A DNA stretch of 64,000 bases from Anianibacter sp965662745 (lineage in GTDB: Bacteria > Pseudomonadota > Alphaproteobacteria > Rhodobacterales > Rhodobacteraceae). Both the position numbers and the translations under genes were made by a program. Below are positions 45,480 to 54,146 of the stretch, one piece after another; within the stretch, counting starts at the first letter, position 1; the number at the start of each line of letters is the position of its first letter. The notes under the pieces are model-generated. The model did not search any database and was not told where the DNA came from. It saw only the letters and a program-made list of their open reading frames with translations. The stretch lies in contig CBFIJK010000013.1 in NCBI GenBank assembly GCA_965662745.1, positions 3,783 through 67,782 on the forward strand. Direction: 5' to 3'.

Positions 45480-46682
45480 TCAGGGAAGGAACTGCGCCGG
45501 ATCGACGAGCTCTGCTCCGCGCAGCGCGAGGAACCGCAGGCCCGATCCGCTCTGGTTGTTCACCGTCGCGATCACGTCGCCTGCATTTACCGTCTGGTTC
45601 TTCTCGACCTTGATCCCGGAAATCTCGGCATAGGCCGACGACACGTTCCCTGAATGGCGGATCACCAGATAGGTGTTCCCGGTCGTGTCCGGCGAGACCA
45701 GCGTGACCGTTCCGCTTGCCGCCGCGCGCACAGGCGTTCCGTTCTCGGCGGCAAAGACCACGTAGGATCGTTTGTCAGCCTCGGAGTAATCCGAGATGAT
45801 CGGCCCCGACACGGGCGCGCGGAACTGCGCGCCGCCCGAGCTGGCCGATGTCGTCTCGGCGCCAAGATTGGGCGAGGCGGGAGTGGCTGCTGATGCGGTC
45901 TGCGTCGCGGCCTCTTCGTCCGGCAGGGGCGAAGAGGACGACGGCGGCAGCGGCGCGACGCTGCCGGTGCCGGGCGCGGGCGCCGCAGTGGTTTCAGGCA
46001 CCTGTGCCGGTGCGGGCGCTGCGCGGCCGGCGACGGGCACCAGTAGATACTGGCCCTCGCGGACCGTGAGATCCGGGCCGAGGCCGTTCCAGTCCGCAAG
46101 GGACCTGACCGACACGCCGTAGAGCCGCGAGATGGAATAAGCGGTTTCCCCGCGCACGACCTGGTGGCGCACAGGCGTTGGGCCGGTCTGGGCGTCGGAT
46201 GCAGGCGCCGCCGCAGAGGCCGACTGCCCGGACGCCTCGGCCCGGTCGATGGCGTTTGAGGCGAGCGTGGTCACGTCGATATCGCTCGAGGGCCGGATCG
46301 GGCCGAACCCGTCCGCGCCGGTGGCAGGTGAGGGTTCTGCCACGCGGTTCGGCAGCGCCAGCACTTCGCCCGCGCGCAATTCGGTGTCGATTGTCACGGC
46401 GTTGTATTCGGCCAGTTCCGCAGGCGTGACGCCGATGCGGTTGGCGACGCTGCCCACGGTGTCGCCGCGCCGGGCGACTGCGACCTGGAATTGCGGGTAG
46501 GAAATGATGCCCCGATCATCGGGGTCCGGGCGGTTTCCTGCCGATTGCGCCGCTGCTGTCGTGTCCGCGCCGCTGTTTGCAAGGTCGCGCAGGTCGAAAT
46601 CCATCGGTCCGGTACAGGCCGACAGGGCCACAAGGGAAACGGCTCCGAAAACCAACCGAACACGGTCTGTCGAAAAATTCAT
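45480..46682 (-). CDS. LysM/LytM-domain lipoprotein, NlpD-like, catalytically degenerate
   Basis: 400 residues. A lipoprotein signal (LVALSAC) is followed by two LysM peptidoglycan-binding segments (QVAVARRGDTVGSVANRIGV and HQVVRGETAYSISRLYGV), a Pro/Ala-rich linker and a C-terminal LytM (M23) domain. In the LytM domain the zinc ligands are missing: the HxxxD region reads KRSYVVFAAENGTPV and the HLHFE-like site reads GLRFLALRG. It is therefore likely an amidase activator, like NlpD or EnvC, rather than a peptidase. ATG 46682 has AGAGG nine bases upstream; ATG 46691 is too close. pcm and surE upstream match the usual nlpD neighbourhood. Confidence 0.82.
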   Translation of the reverse strand: MNFSTDRVRLVFGAVSLVALSACTGPMDFDLRDLANSGADTTAAAQSAGNRPDPDDRGIISYPQFQVAVARRGDTVGSVANRIGVTPAELAEYNAVTIDTELRAGEVLALPNRVAEPSPATGADGFGPIRPSSDIDVTTLASNAIDRAEASGQSASAAAPASDAQTGPTPVRHQVVRGETAYSISRLYGVSVRSLADWNGLGPDLTVREGQYLLVPVAGRAAPAPAQVPETTAAPAPGTGSVAPLPPSSSSPLPDEEAATQTASAATPASPNLGAETTSASSGGAQFRAPVSGPIISDYSEADKRSYVVFAAENGTPVRAAASGTVTLVSPDTTGNTYLVIRHSGNVSSAYAEISGIKVEKNQTVNAGDVIATVNNQSGSGLRFLALRGAELVDPAQFLP

Positions 46683-46731
46683 ACTGCTCATCCTCTTCGG
46701 GCCAACCCGCCTTGCCCGGCGGAAAAGCCCC

Positions 46732-47370
46732 CTATTCCTGTCCCAGCCCCTCCAAGAGAGGCACGAAGCGCACGTCGCGCAGCTCGTCGTAGTCGAACCC
46801 CGCCTCGGTGCGTGTGACCTTTATCAGGCTCTGCACCGCGTCCGACTGTCCCACAGGCACGACCATGATACCGCCAATCCTTAGTTGCGCCAATAGGGGG
46901 CCGGGGGGGTCTTCGGCGGCGGCGGTCACGATAATGCGGTCAAACGGCGCCTGATCGGGCAAACCATGGCTGCCATCGGCGGTGAACGTGGTCACATTGA
47001 CCAATCCCATCGCGTCGAAAACGCCCTTCGCCTCGCTCACAAGGCGGCGGTGGCGATCGACTGTATAGACACGCCGCGCCATCTGGCTGAGGATCGCGGC
47101 CTGGTAGCCGGACCCGGTGCCGACCTCGAGCACCTTGTCGCGCGGCTGTGCGTTCAGCGCCTGGGTCATCAGCCCCACGATCGACGGCTGGCTGATCGTC
47201 TGCCCGCAGGCGATGGGCAGCGGCATGTCCTCATAGGCGCGCGCGGCGAAGATGCCCTTGACGAATTTCCCGCGATCCACCGCTTCCATCGCCGACAGCG
47301 TGCGATTGTCCGTCACCCCCTTCGATCTGAGGGCGAAGAGGAATTGCATCTTCTGCTCGGCGTCGAACAC
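46732..47370 (-). CDS. pcm: Protein-L-isoaspartate O-methyltransferase
   Basis: 212 residues. Repairs isoaspartyl residues using SAM. Motif I VLEVGTGSGYQAAILSQMA, the pre-motif PYGQT-like IACGQTISQPSIVGLM and the post-motif DRIIVTAAAEDPP are present. GTG 47370 is favoured over the adjacent TTG 47373; GGAG lies nine or six bases upstream respectively. It follows surE by a few bases, as in many proteobacteria. Confidence 0.93.
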   Translation of the reverse strand: MFDAEQKMQFLFALRSKGVTDNRTLSAMEAVDRGKFVKGIFAARAYEDMPLPIACGQTISQPSIVGLMTQALNAQPRDKVLEVGTGSGYQAAILSQMARRVYTVDRHRRLVSEAKGVFDAMGLVNVTTFTADGSHGLPDQAPFDRIIVTAAAEDPPGPLLAQLRIGGIMVVPVGQSDAVQSLIKVTRTEAGFDYDELRDVRFVPLLEGLGQE

Positions 47371-47376
47371 CAAGGG

Positions 47377-48159
47377 TCACTCCAGCCGGGTTTGCAGATC
47401 GGTCAGGATGTCATGCGCCGTGAAATCGGCGCGCATGGGCGTGACCGAGATATAGCCCGCCACATTGGCCGCGGCATCGGTGCCCTCGGGCGTCTCGACC
47501 TGCTGCGAGGCGCTGGAAATCCACAGGAACTTGCGTCCGTTCGGGGCATCGAACGGCGTGACGCGATGCGCGCCGATCTGCCTGAAGCCTTGCCGCGTCA
47601 CCTTGGTGCCATGAACTTCGGCGGCGGGAACAGGCGGGAAGTTGACGTTGTAGAAAAGGCGATAATCGCTGTCGTCCCACAGGCCCTTTTGCAAGAGTGT
47701 GCGCACCAGTTCCGCGCCATGGACGCGCGAGGCCTCGAACCGGTCGTCAGCCTCCCAGTTCTTCGGGCCCAGGTATTGCGACAGGGCGATCGCGGGAAGG
47801 CCCTGAAGCGCCGCTTCCATCGCCGCACCGAGCGTGCCGGAATAACAGGCGTTCTCGGCGGAATTGTTGCCTCGGTTCACGCCCGAGAGCACCAGATCGG
47901 GCGGGCTGCCCATCACCTCGTGGACCCCAGCCAGAACGCAGTCTGCGGGCGATCCTTCGGCGGCAAAGACACGCTCGGAATACTTGGTGATCAGCGTCGG
48001 TTTGGCGTGGCTGGTGGCATGGGCGACGCCCGATTGCTCGAACGCGGGCGCAACGGTCCAGACCTCGCCGCTTTCGCCGGCGATCTCATCGGCGATCTGA
48101 TGTAGGACGCGCAGCCCCTCGGCGTTGATTCCGTCGTCATTGGTGATGAGAATGCGCAT
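47377..48159 (-). CDS. surE: 5'/3'-nucleotidase SurE
   Basis: 260 residues. The N-terminal metal site MRILITNDDGINAEGL, the GSPADCVLAGV region and SGVNRGNN are typical of SurE, a divalent-metal phosphatase acting on nucleoside monophosphates. It begins the surE-pcm-nlpD set on the minus strand. serS, a common neighbour, is not here. Confidence 0.94.
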   Translation of the reverse strand: MRILITNDDGINAEGLRVLHQIADEIAGESGEVWTVAPAFEQSGVAHATSHAKPTLITKYSERVFAAEGSPADCVLAGVHEVMGSPPDLVLSGVNRGNNSAENACYSGTLGAAMEAALQGLPAIALSQYLGPKNWEADDRFEASRVHGAELVRTLLQKGLWDDSDYRLFYNVNFPPVPAAEVHGTKVTRQGFRQIGAHRVTPFDAPNGRKFLWISSASQQVETPEGTDAAANVAGYISVTPMRADFTAHDILTDLQTRLE

Positions 48160-48252
48160 GACTGCCCCCGAACGCCGCTTAACCCCTGTTAGGCGGTTGA
48201 TCCCTGCACGGCAAGGGGGCGGCGGGGCAAAGCCCGGTGACAGATCAGGGCG

Positions 48253-48906
48253 TTAGAGGCCGATCTCGCCCAAGAGCCGGGCCGCTTCAGTGCCTGTCGG
48301 GCTTAGTGCATCCCGGTCCTCGCCGGGAAAGAACCGGGCGCGGGTGGCGGTGGGCATCGGCTCTGGCGTCAGGATGTGCACCTTCGGCCCGATCCGCACG
48401 GTTTCGGCCTGCCATGCCCTTGCAAGCGCGATCTGCGCGGCCTTCGACGCGGCATATCCGCCAAAGAACTTCTCGCCCAAATGCGGATCGTCGAAGAATA
48501 TCGCCTGACCGTCCTGCCCCAGAAGCGGAGAGACCATGCGGATCAACAGCGCTGTGCCAGTCGCGTTGGTCGTCAGGGTCTTGTCCCAATCCTTCGGCGC
48601 GACGTGGTCGGCGGGCGTCAGGGGCGGGGCATGGCAAACGCAATGCACCCAAAGCGACACACCGCCCCAGCGGTCATGCACAGACCGGCACAGATGCGCC
48701 ATCGCGCCCTCATCTGTGGCATCCATCGGCGCAAGCGTGGCTTGCCCGCCCTTGGCCTTGATCCGATCGTCGAGCTCTTCCAGACCGCCCACGGTCCGGG
48801 CCACGGCGATGACGTGATGGGCGGGCGCAAGCGCTTCTGCAATGGCTGCGCCCAAGCCGCGCGAGGCACCGGTAACGATGGCGGGTTTTAGAGTGTCGTC
48901 TGTCAT
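48253..48906 (-). CDS. Short-chain dehydrogenase/reductase
   Basis: 217 residues. NAD(P)-binding loop VTGASRGLGAAIAEAL and catalytic YAASKAA (Tyr, Lys) are intact, in contrast to the SDR at 34098. The NNAG position is degenerate (WVHCVCHAP). Start at 48906 gives MTDDTLKPAIVTGAS; an upstream GTG or ATG would extend it. Substrate unknown. It lies apart from the surE operon by 93 bases. Confidence 0.8.
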   Translation of the reverse strand: MTDDTLKPAIVTGASRGLGAAIAEALAPAHHVIAVARTVGGLEELDDRIKAKGGQATLAPMDATDEGAMAHLCRSVHDRWGGVSLWVHCVCHAPPLTPADHVAPKDWDKTLTTNATGTALLIRMVSPLLGQDGQAIFFDDPHLGEKFFGGYAASKAAQIALARAWQAETVRIGPKVHILTPEPMPTATRARFFPGEDRDALSPTGTEAARLLGEIGL

Positions 48907-48949
48907 GGCGAAATCATCTGGCATCGCCGCCCGGTTAGCGCAAGCCTTG

Positions 48950-48981
48950 TTGACACTTGGCCGCAGAGCGGGGATCTATCG
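48950..48981 (+). promoter_or_regulatory. Candidate bioY promoter with BioR-like core
   Basis: TTGACA (48950-48955) and, 17 bases on, GATCTA (48973-48978), a poor -10. The segment GGATCTATCG (48972-48981) shares the ATCTAT core with the published alphaproteobacterial BioR operator (TTATCTATAA type) but lacks its flanks. If real, a repressor there would block the promoter when biotin is plentiful. Confidence 0.3.
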
Positions 48982-49011
48982 TCAAAACCGCCTCAGACGA
49001 AGGACAGTTCC

Positions 49012-49572
49012 ATGACCCTTTCCCAAGCCCTTGTTCCCGGCCAAAGCCTGCTGCGTCAGGTCGCCCTTGCCGTCGCGGGTTCGCTTTTCATTGCGGTTGC
49101 CGCGCAGATCGCCATACCGATGTTCCCGGTTCCGATGACGCTGCAGACGCTGGCGATCCTGATCGTTGGTCTCACTTATGGCGCGCGTCTCGGGTCCGCC
49201 ACGCTGGCGCTGTATCTCGCCGAGGGTGCTGCCGGTCTGCCGGTCTTCGCCAATGGCGCATCGACCATCGCCTACATGACCGGCCCGACGGGCGGGTTCC
49301 TTCTGGGCTTTGTCCTGATGGCCTTCATCGCGGGCTTCGCGGTGGACCGCGGGCTTGCAAAAGGCTTTGTTTCGACCGCGAGCGTCACGCTGATTGCCTC
49401 TGCCGCGCTTTATCTGCCTGGCCTTGCCTGGCCTGCCGCTGTTCTGGGCAAGACCGTGCCCGAACTGATCTCGGGCTGGATGGCGCCGTTCCTTCTGGGC
49501 GACGCGGTCAAGGCGATCCTTGCTGCGCTGATCGTGACCGGCGCCTGGGCCGTGCTGCGTAAGCGCGCCTGA
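49012..49572 (+). CDS. bioY: Biotin transporter BioY
   Basis: 186 residues with about six helices. BioY signatures: VAAQIAIPMFPVPMTLQTLA, GSATLALYLAEGAAGLPVF and GPTGGFLLGFVL. It is the substrate-binding component of ECF-type biotin uptake; no BioM or BioN genes lie nearby, and solitary BioY proteins are known to work alone or with shared ECF modules. A strong terminator follows. Confidence 0.93.
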   Translation: MTLSQALVPGQSLLRQVALAVAGSLFIAVAAQIAIPMFPVPMTLQTLAILIVGLTYGARLGSATLALYLAEGAAGLPVFANGASTIAYMTGPTGGFLLGFVLMAFIAGFAVDRGLAKGFVSTASVTLIASAALYLPGLAWPAAVLGKTVPELISGWMAPFLLGDAVKAILAALIVTGAWAVLRKRA

Positions 49573-49593
49573 GCCACAGTCCAAGAGTCAGAG

Positions 49594-49626
49594 AAAGCCG
49601 CGCCGGTCAAAGGCGCGGCTTTTTTC
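49594..49626. terminator. Intrinsic terminator after bioY
   Basis: AAAGCCGCGCC (49594-49604) pairs with GGCGCGGCTTT (49612-49622), followed by TTTTCG. The A-rich 5' flank allows it to end the minus-strand side as well, though the minus-strand gene there ends at 49630. Confidence 0.9.
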
Positions 49627-49629
49627 GTG

Positions 49630-49896
49630 TCAGCCCCCCAACACGCGCAGGATCTTTGTTGCACCGCCATCCGACAGCACAACCTGATCGTCGCGGATGG
49701 CTGCGATATACCCAAGGCCCTTCACCTTGGCCCCTGCGCGCACCTTGACAACGTGACCTTCCGGGAAACGGATCAAAGCCTCTTGTGCTGCGCTTGGACC
49801 GATCACGCCGATCAGCGCCGTGGCGTCGAGGTTGATGCGGTTTTGCGAGGTCGCAGCGCTGGCGACGGTGGTATTGGTCTGGCTAAGATCTGACAT
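49630..49896 (-). CDS. Small PilP-like domain protein
   Basis: 88 residues. LIGVIGPSAAQEALIRFP then GHVVKVRAGAKVKGLGYI and VVLSDGGATKILRVL resemble the C-terminal beta domain of PilP/GspC-type proteins found in Rhodobacteraceae. There is no signal peptide or membrane helix, and no pilus genes lie near. ATG 49896 is the natural start; the open frame upstream is not similar to anything. Function unknown. Confidence 0.6.
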   Translation of the reverse strand: MSDLSQTNTTVASAATSQNRINLDATALIGVIGPSAAQEALIRFPEGHVVKVRAGAKVKGLGYIAAIRDDQVVLSDGGATKILRVLGG

Positions 49897-50066
49897 GTCT
49901 GCCCATCCATCCTTATTGATGAGAGGCGGCAGATAGGCGGTCTTTGCTGCAGGGGAAAGCAGCGCAAAACCGCTGAGCGGCGGTGCGCTGAAAGCCCTGT
50001 CCCACATGGCGAAACACCGCCCAGAGGGCGGCGCTTCAAGTAAATGTGAAAGGCGCGCGCGCTTGG

Positions 50067-51539
50067 CTACTCGGCGGCTGTCTTCAGCCGGAAGCCCTGG
50101 GCGATCTTGTCGGATGGCTCGACGGGGTATTCCCCCGAGAAACACGCATCGCAATAGCGCGGTGCCTTGGGATCGCGCCCGCCCGCCTCACCAACCGCGC
50201 GATAGAGACCGTCGAGCGAGATGAAGCGCAGGCTGTCGACGCCCAGATGGTCGCGCATCTCGTCCTCGGACATTGTCGCAGCCAGCAGCTTTTCGCGTTC
50301 CGGCGTGTCGACCCCGTAGAAACAGGGCCAGGCCGTGGGCGGGCTGGCGATGCGGAAATGCACCTCGGCCGCGCCGGCGTCGAGGATCATCTCCTTGATC
50401 TTCTGGCTGGTCGTGCCGCGCACAACGCTGTCGTCGACAAGGATGACACGCTTGCCCTCGATCAGCTTGCGATTGACGTTCAGCTTCAGCCGGACGCCCA
50501 TGTTGCGGATCTGTTCGGTGGGCTCGATGAAGGTGCGGCCCATATACTGATTGCGCACGATGCCCATGGCAAAGGGGATGCCGCTTTCCTGGCTGAAGCC
50601 GATCGCCGCGGGCGTGCCAGAATCGGGAATCGGGCAGACAAGATCGGCGTCTACGGGCGCCTCCTTGGCCAGTTCCGCCCCGATATCGCGCCGTGTGTCA
50701 TAGACCGAGCGGCCGCCGATATGGGAATCGGGACGCGAGAAATAGACGTGCTCGAAGATGCAGAAGCGCGAGGCGCGATGTTCGAACGGGCTATGGCTGG
50801 TCAGCTTGCCATCCTCGATGACGACCATTTCGCCCGGTTCGACCTCGCGCAGGAATTCCGCGCCGATGATGTCGAGCGCACAGGTTTCCGACGACAGGAT
50901 ATAGCCGTCGCCCAGCATGCCGATGACAAGCGGGCGAACGCCTAACGGATCGCGCACGCCGATCAGCTTGGTCCGGGTCATGGCGACGATGGAAAACGCG
51001 CCCTCGACCCGGCGCAGCGCGTCTTTCATCCGCTCGGGGATGGTGCGCTGCAGCGACCGCGCCATCAGGTGGATGATGCATTCGCTGTCGGACGAGGACT
51101 GAAAGATCGACCCGCGCTCGATCAACTCGCGCCGCAGGGCGGCGGCATTGGTGATGTTGCCGTTGTGGGCAATCGCCACGCCGCCGACGGAAAACTCGCC
51201 GAAGAAGGGCTGCACGTCACGGATCTGGGTGTTGCCCTTGGACCCGGCCGTGGAATAGCGCACATGCCCGATGGCCAGATGGCCGGGCAGCGTTTCCATG
51301 AGCGACGCCTTGGTGAAATTGTCGCGCACATAGCCAAAACGTCGGGCAGAGTTGAACCCGTGTTCGGCATCATGGCTGACGATACCGCCCGCCTCTTGCC
51401 CGCGATGTTGCAGTGCATGAAGTCCGAGCGCGACGAAATTCGCAGCCTCGAGGACATTCACGGCGCCGAAGACGCCGCATTCCTCTTTCAGCTTATCGTC
51501 GTCGAAGGGGTTTGCACGCCAGTCAGTGATGTCGGCCAT
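50067..51539 (-). CDS. purF: Amidophosphoribosyltransferase
   Basis: 490 residues. First committed step of purine synthesis: PRPP + glutamine to phosphoribosylamine. The nucleophile is Cys21 (KEECGVFGA), preceded by a 20-residue propeptide that is presumably cleaved. The PRPP loop VILVDDSVVRGTTSQKI is intact. Cysteines in CPIPDSGTPA, WPCFYGVD and YCDACFSGEYP match the four 4Fe-4S ligands of the Bacillus-type enzyme. cvpA lies 96 bases upstream on the same strand. Confidence 0.96.
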   Translation of the reverse strand: MADITDWRANPFDDDKLKEECGVFGAVNVLEAANFVALGLHALQHRGQEAGGIVSHDAEHGFNSARRFGYVRDNFTKASLMETLPGHLAIGHVRYSTAGSKGNTQIRDVQPFFGEFSVGGVAIAHNGNITNAAALRRELIERGSIFQSSSDSECIIHLMARSLQRTIPERMKDALRRVEGAFSIVAMTRTKLIGVRDPLGVRPLVIGMLGDGYILSSETCALDIIGAEFLREVEPGEMVVIEDGKLTSHSPFEHRASRFCIFEHVYFSRPDSHIGGRSVYDTRRDIGAELAKEAPVDADLVCPIPDSGTPAAIGFSQESGIPFAMGIVRNQYMGRTFIEPTEQIRNMGVRLKLNVNRKLIEGKRVILVDDSVVRGTTSQKIKEMILDAGAAEVHFRIASPPTAWPCFYGVDTPEREKLLAATMSEDEMRDHLGVDSLRFISLDGLYRAVGEAGGRDPKAPRYCDACFSGEYPVEPSDKIAQGFRLKTAAE

Positions 51540-51635
51540 GTATCCGAATCCGTGGGGGTGGGTGTCGCCCCCTTCTACGCGGTGAGGCGGGCAGTGTCAC
51601 GAAAGGATCACAAAGAGTTTCTGCAAAGCAGCAAA

Positions 51636-52196
51636 TCAGATTGCGCAATCGCCCGCGTTCACCAGATCCTCGTAACGCTGGACAATCCAGCCGGGCGCAT
51701 CGCTGGGCACGGCCTCGTTCAGATCATCCTGCGCGCCCGCGAAAATCTGCGCCGTGCGCGAATTGTCGACCACCGGGTAGCTGTCGTCGAGCACGACGCG
51801 GTCATAAAGCACCAGCGCCACTGCAACGAGGACAAGGCCCCGCACCACGCCGAAGAGGAACCCGAGCCCCTGATCCACGCCGCCGATGGCAGAGCGCTGG
51901 ATCACCGACGAAAAGAGCGGCGTGAAGAGCGAGACGATCACCAGCGCCACTGCAAAGACGGTCGCAAAGGCCGCGATCACGGACAATTCGCAGCTGTCGC
52001 GCAGGAAATCACCCACATAGGGGATTTCCTTGACCAGCGGCACGGCCTTGGGCGCGAAGAGAAAGGCGACGACGGCGGCGCCGACCCAACCTGCGATGGC
52101 CATGATTTCTCGGGTCAGGCCGCGCGAGTAGGCGAGGATCGCAGACAGAAGGATGACGACGGCGACAACGCCGTCGACAATGGTAAAGCCGTCCAT
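51636..52196 (-). CDS. cvpA: CvpA family membrane protein
   Basis: 186 residues, about four membrane helices, with the N-terminal TIVDGVVAVVILLSAILAYS and SRGLTREIMAIAGWVGA pattern. CvpA was named for colicin V production; homologues are involved in envelope stress. It lies between radA and purF, a common alphaproteobacterial order. Confidence 0.9.
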   Translation of the reverse strand: MDGFTIVDGVVAVVILLSAILAYSRGLTREIMAIAGWVGAAVVAFLFAPKAVPLVKEIPYVGDFLRDSCELSVIAAFATVFAVALVIVSLFTPLFSSVIQRSAIGGVDQGLGFLFGVVRGLVLVAVALVLYDRVVLDDSYPVVDNSRTAQIFAGAQDDLNEAVPSDAPGWIVQRYEDLVNAGDCAI

Positions 52197-52216
52197 GATC
52201 TCTCTCCGGCGGGGTC

Positions 52217-53581
52217 TTAGCCCGCTCCGAAAATTTCACCTACAAATCGCGTTAAATCCGGCATCTGCCGCATGACGAGGTCTGTCCCTGACCCGGTCTT
52301 GCTGCGTTCCGGCGCAATCGCAGTGGAGAAACCAAGTTTCGCCGCTTCTTTCAACCTGTTTTCGGTCTGACCCACGGGCCGAAGGGCGCCCGACAGCGAG
52401 ATTTCACCGAAAACCACCGTATCGGCGGGCAGCGCGGCATCTTCGCGGGCCGACAAGAGCGCCGCGGCGACCGCAAGATCGGCGGCCGGTTCGCTGATTT
52501 TCATCCCGCCTGCGACGTTCAGATAGACATCGAGCCCTGCAAAGGGGATGCCGCAGCGCGATTCCAGGACAGCAAGGATCATCGCCAGCCGCCCGCCATC
52601 CCAGCCGACGACCGTGCGCCGCGCCTGGCTGTGGGGGCTTGGCGCGACGAGGGCCTGGAATTCGACCAGAACCGGGCGTGTGCCTTCGATCCCGGCAAAG
52701 ACGACAGACCCGGGCGCAGGCGTTTCGCGGTCCGACAGGAACAGGGCCGAGGGGTTGGCGACCTCGGCAAGACCCTCGCCGGTCATTTCGAACACGCCAA
52801 TCTCGTCCGCCGGGCCGAAGCGGTTCTTGACCGCGCGCAGAATGCGGAACTGGTGGCCGCGCTCTCCCTCGAAATAAAGGACCGTGTCGACCATGTGCTC
52901 GACCACGCGGGGGCCTGCGATCTGACCATCCTTGGTGACATGGCCGACAAGGATGATCGCGACGCCCCGCCGCTTGGCGAAGCTCACCAGCTCATGCGCC
53001 GCAGCCCGGACCTGGGCGACGGATCCCGGCGCGCTGCCGACGTTGTCGGCCCACATGGTCTGGATCGAGTCGATGATGGCCAGCGCCGGGCGCTCGGCAT
53101 CGAGGGTGGTCAGGATATCGCGCAGATTGGTTTCCGCGCCCAGCCGGACGGGGGATTTCGACAGGCCAAGGCGGCTGGCGCGCATGCGCACCTGCGCGGT
53201 CGCCTCCTCGCCCGAGATATAGAGGCAGGACAGCCCCTGATCGGCAAAACGCGCGGCGGCCTGCAGCAGCAGCGTCGATTTGCCGATGCCCGGATCGCCG
53301 CCCACAAGGATCGCCGAGCCGGGGACCAGCCCGCCCCCCAAGACGCGGTCAAGCTCTGACAGGCCGGAGGAACTGCGCGGCGGCGGGGTGTCCTCGGTCG
53401 CGAGATCGGTCAGTGGCACGGCGCTGCCCCGCGCGCCGCCAAGGGTCTTCGCGGCGGGGCCGGTGGAGATCGGCGTTTCCTCGACGATGGAATTCCACGC
53501 CCCGCAGGCATCGCAGCGCCCAGACCATTTGGAATGGGTCGCGCCGCAGGACTGGCAGGTGAAGCTGGGTGTCTTGGCCAT
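52217..53581 (-). CDS. radA: DNA repair protein RadA
   Basis: 454 residues. N-terminal zinc finger (CQSCGATHSKWSGRCDAC), RecA-like ATPase with GGDPGIGKSTLLLQ, the RadA-specific KNRFGPADEIGVF motif and a C-terminal Lon-like domain. Branch-migration helicase in recombination. ATG 53581 places the zinc finger at the N-terminus; the much longer open frame upstream runs through a repeat copy and is not coding. Confidence 0.95.
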   Translation of the reverse strand: MAKTPSFTCQSCGATHSKWSGRCDACGAWNSIVEETPISTGPAAKTLGGARGSAVPLTDLATEDTPPPRSSSGLSELDRVLGGGLVPGSAILVGGDPGIGKSTLLLQAAARFADQGLSCLYISGEEATAQVRMRASRLGLSKSPVRLGAETNLRDILTTLDAERPALAIIDSIQTMWADNVGSAPGSVAQVRAAAHELVSFAKRRGVAIILVGHVTKDGQIAGPRVVEHMVDTVLYFEGERGHQFRILRAVKNRFGPADEIGVFEMTGEGLAEVANPSALFLSDRETPAPGSVVFAGIEGTRPVLVEFQALVAPSPHSQARRTVVGWDGGRLAMILAVLESRCGIPFAGLDVYLNVAGGMKISEPAADLAVAAALLSAREDAALPADTVVFGEISLSGALRPVGQTENRLKEAAKLGFSTAIAPERSKTGSGTDLVMRQMPDLTRFVGEIFGAG

Positions 53582-53657
53582 GTGCCCTATGTGCGATGTT
53601 CTTTGTCCGTTCCGCAAGGGGGCTGTGCGATCCTTGGGGGCATTGAGCCCCCCGTCG

Positions 53658-53710
53658 GATCGCATGGAGGCTCTGCCTCCAAACCTCCGAGGTATTTGCA
53701 GAATCAAAGT
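53658..53710. repeat. Intergenic structured repeat, copy 4 (pqiA-radA)
   Basis: GGATCGC, then stem TGGAGGC/GCCTCCA with a TCT loop (53665-53681), then ACCTCCGAGGTATTTGC and ATCAAAGT. Compared with copy 1, a G in the 5' arm is A and the pairing C in the 3' arm is T, so pairing is kept. Confidence 0.75.
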
Positions 53711-53714
53711 GGGG

Positions 53715-54146
53715 TTATTTCTTTTCTGCGAGGCTGAGGATGAGTGAGGCGAGGATGCAGGCGGTAAAGAGATAAAGGCCCCAAGCGGTTTCGATCCGGC
53801 CGACGCCGGTGCCCTTGGCGATGACAATATAGAGGGCGACGAGGAAGACATCGGCCATGGCGAATTTGGCGAGGATCGAGACGACAGGCAGAACGCGCCG
53901 GGGCAGGCGGCGGAGTTGGATGAGAGCGAGTGCGACGGTTTTCACGTAGGGCAGAACGATGGCGAGAAGCGTGACGATGGCGGCGAGGATCACGTCGCTG
54001 TCCCAGAGGGCGCCCAGGCCCGAGAGGACGGAGATTTCGCTGAGGCCGAAGAGCGGCAGGAGCCCGGCGCGCAATAGCGGGGCGGCCCAAGCGATGGGGA
54101 AGAGAATGAGGAGCGAGAGGTTGGCGTAGAGGCGGAGGGTGCGCAT
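53715..54146 (-). CDS. Paraquat-inducible protein A family membrane protein
   Basis: 143 residues, about four membrane helices, with a single PqiA-type domain. Features include LSLLILFPIAWAAPLL, SGLGALWDSDVILAAIVTLL and LPYVKTVALALIQL. The start shares a base with the mlaF stop. Neighbouring mlaE and mlaF suggest a joint role in envelope lipid transport. A family CxxC motif is not seen. Confidence 0.78.
   Translation of the reverse strand: MRTLRLYANLSLLILFPIAWAAPLLRAGLLPLFGLSEISVLSGLGALWDSDVILAAIVTLLAIVLPYVKTVALALIQLRRLPRRVLPVVSILAKFAMADVFLVALYIVIAKGTGVGRIETAWGLYLFTACILASLILSLAEKK

Noticed and set aside
53582..53851. N-terminal extension of radA to 53851
   Set aside because: The extension crosses a repeat copy, lacks similarity to RadA and places the zinc finger far inside the protein.
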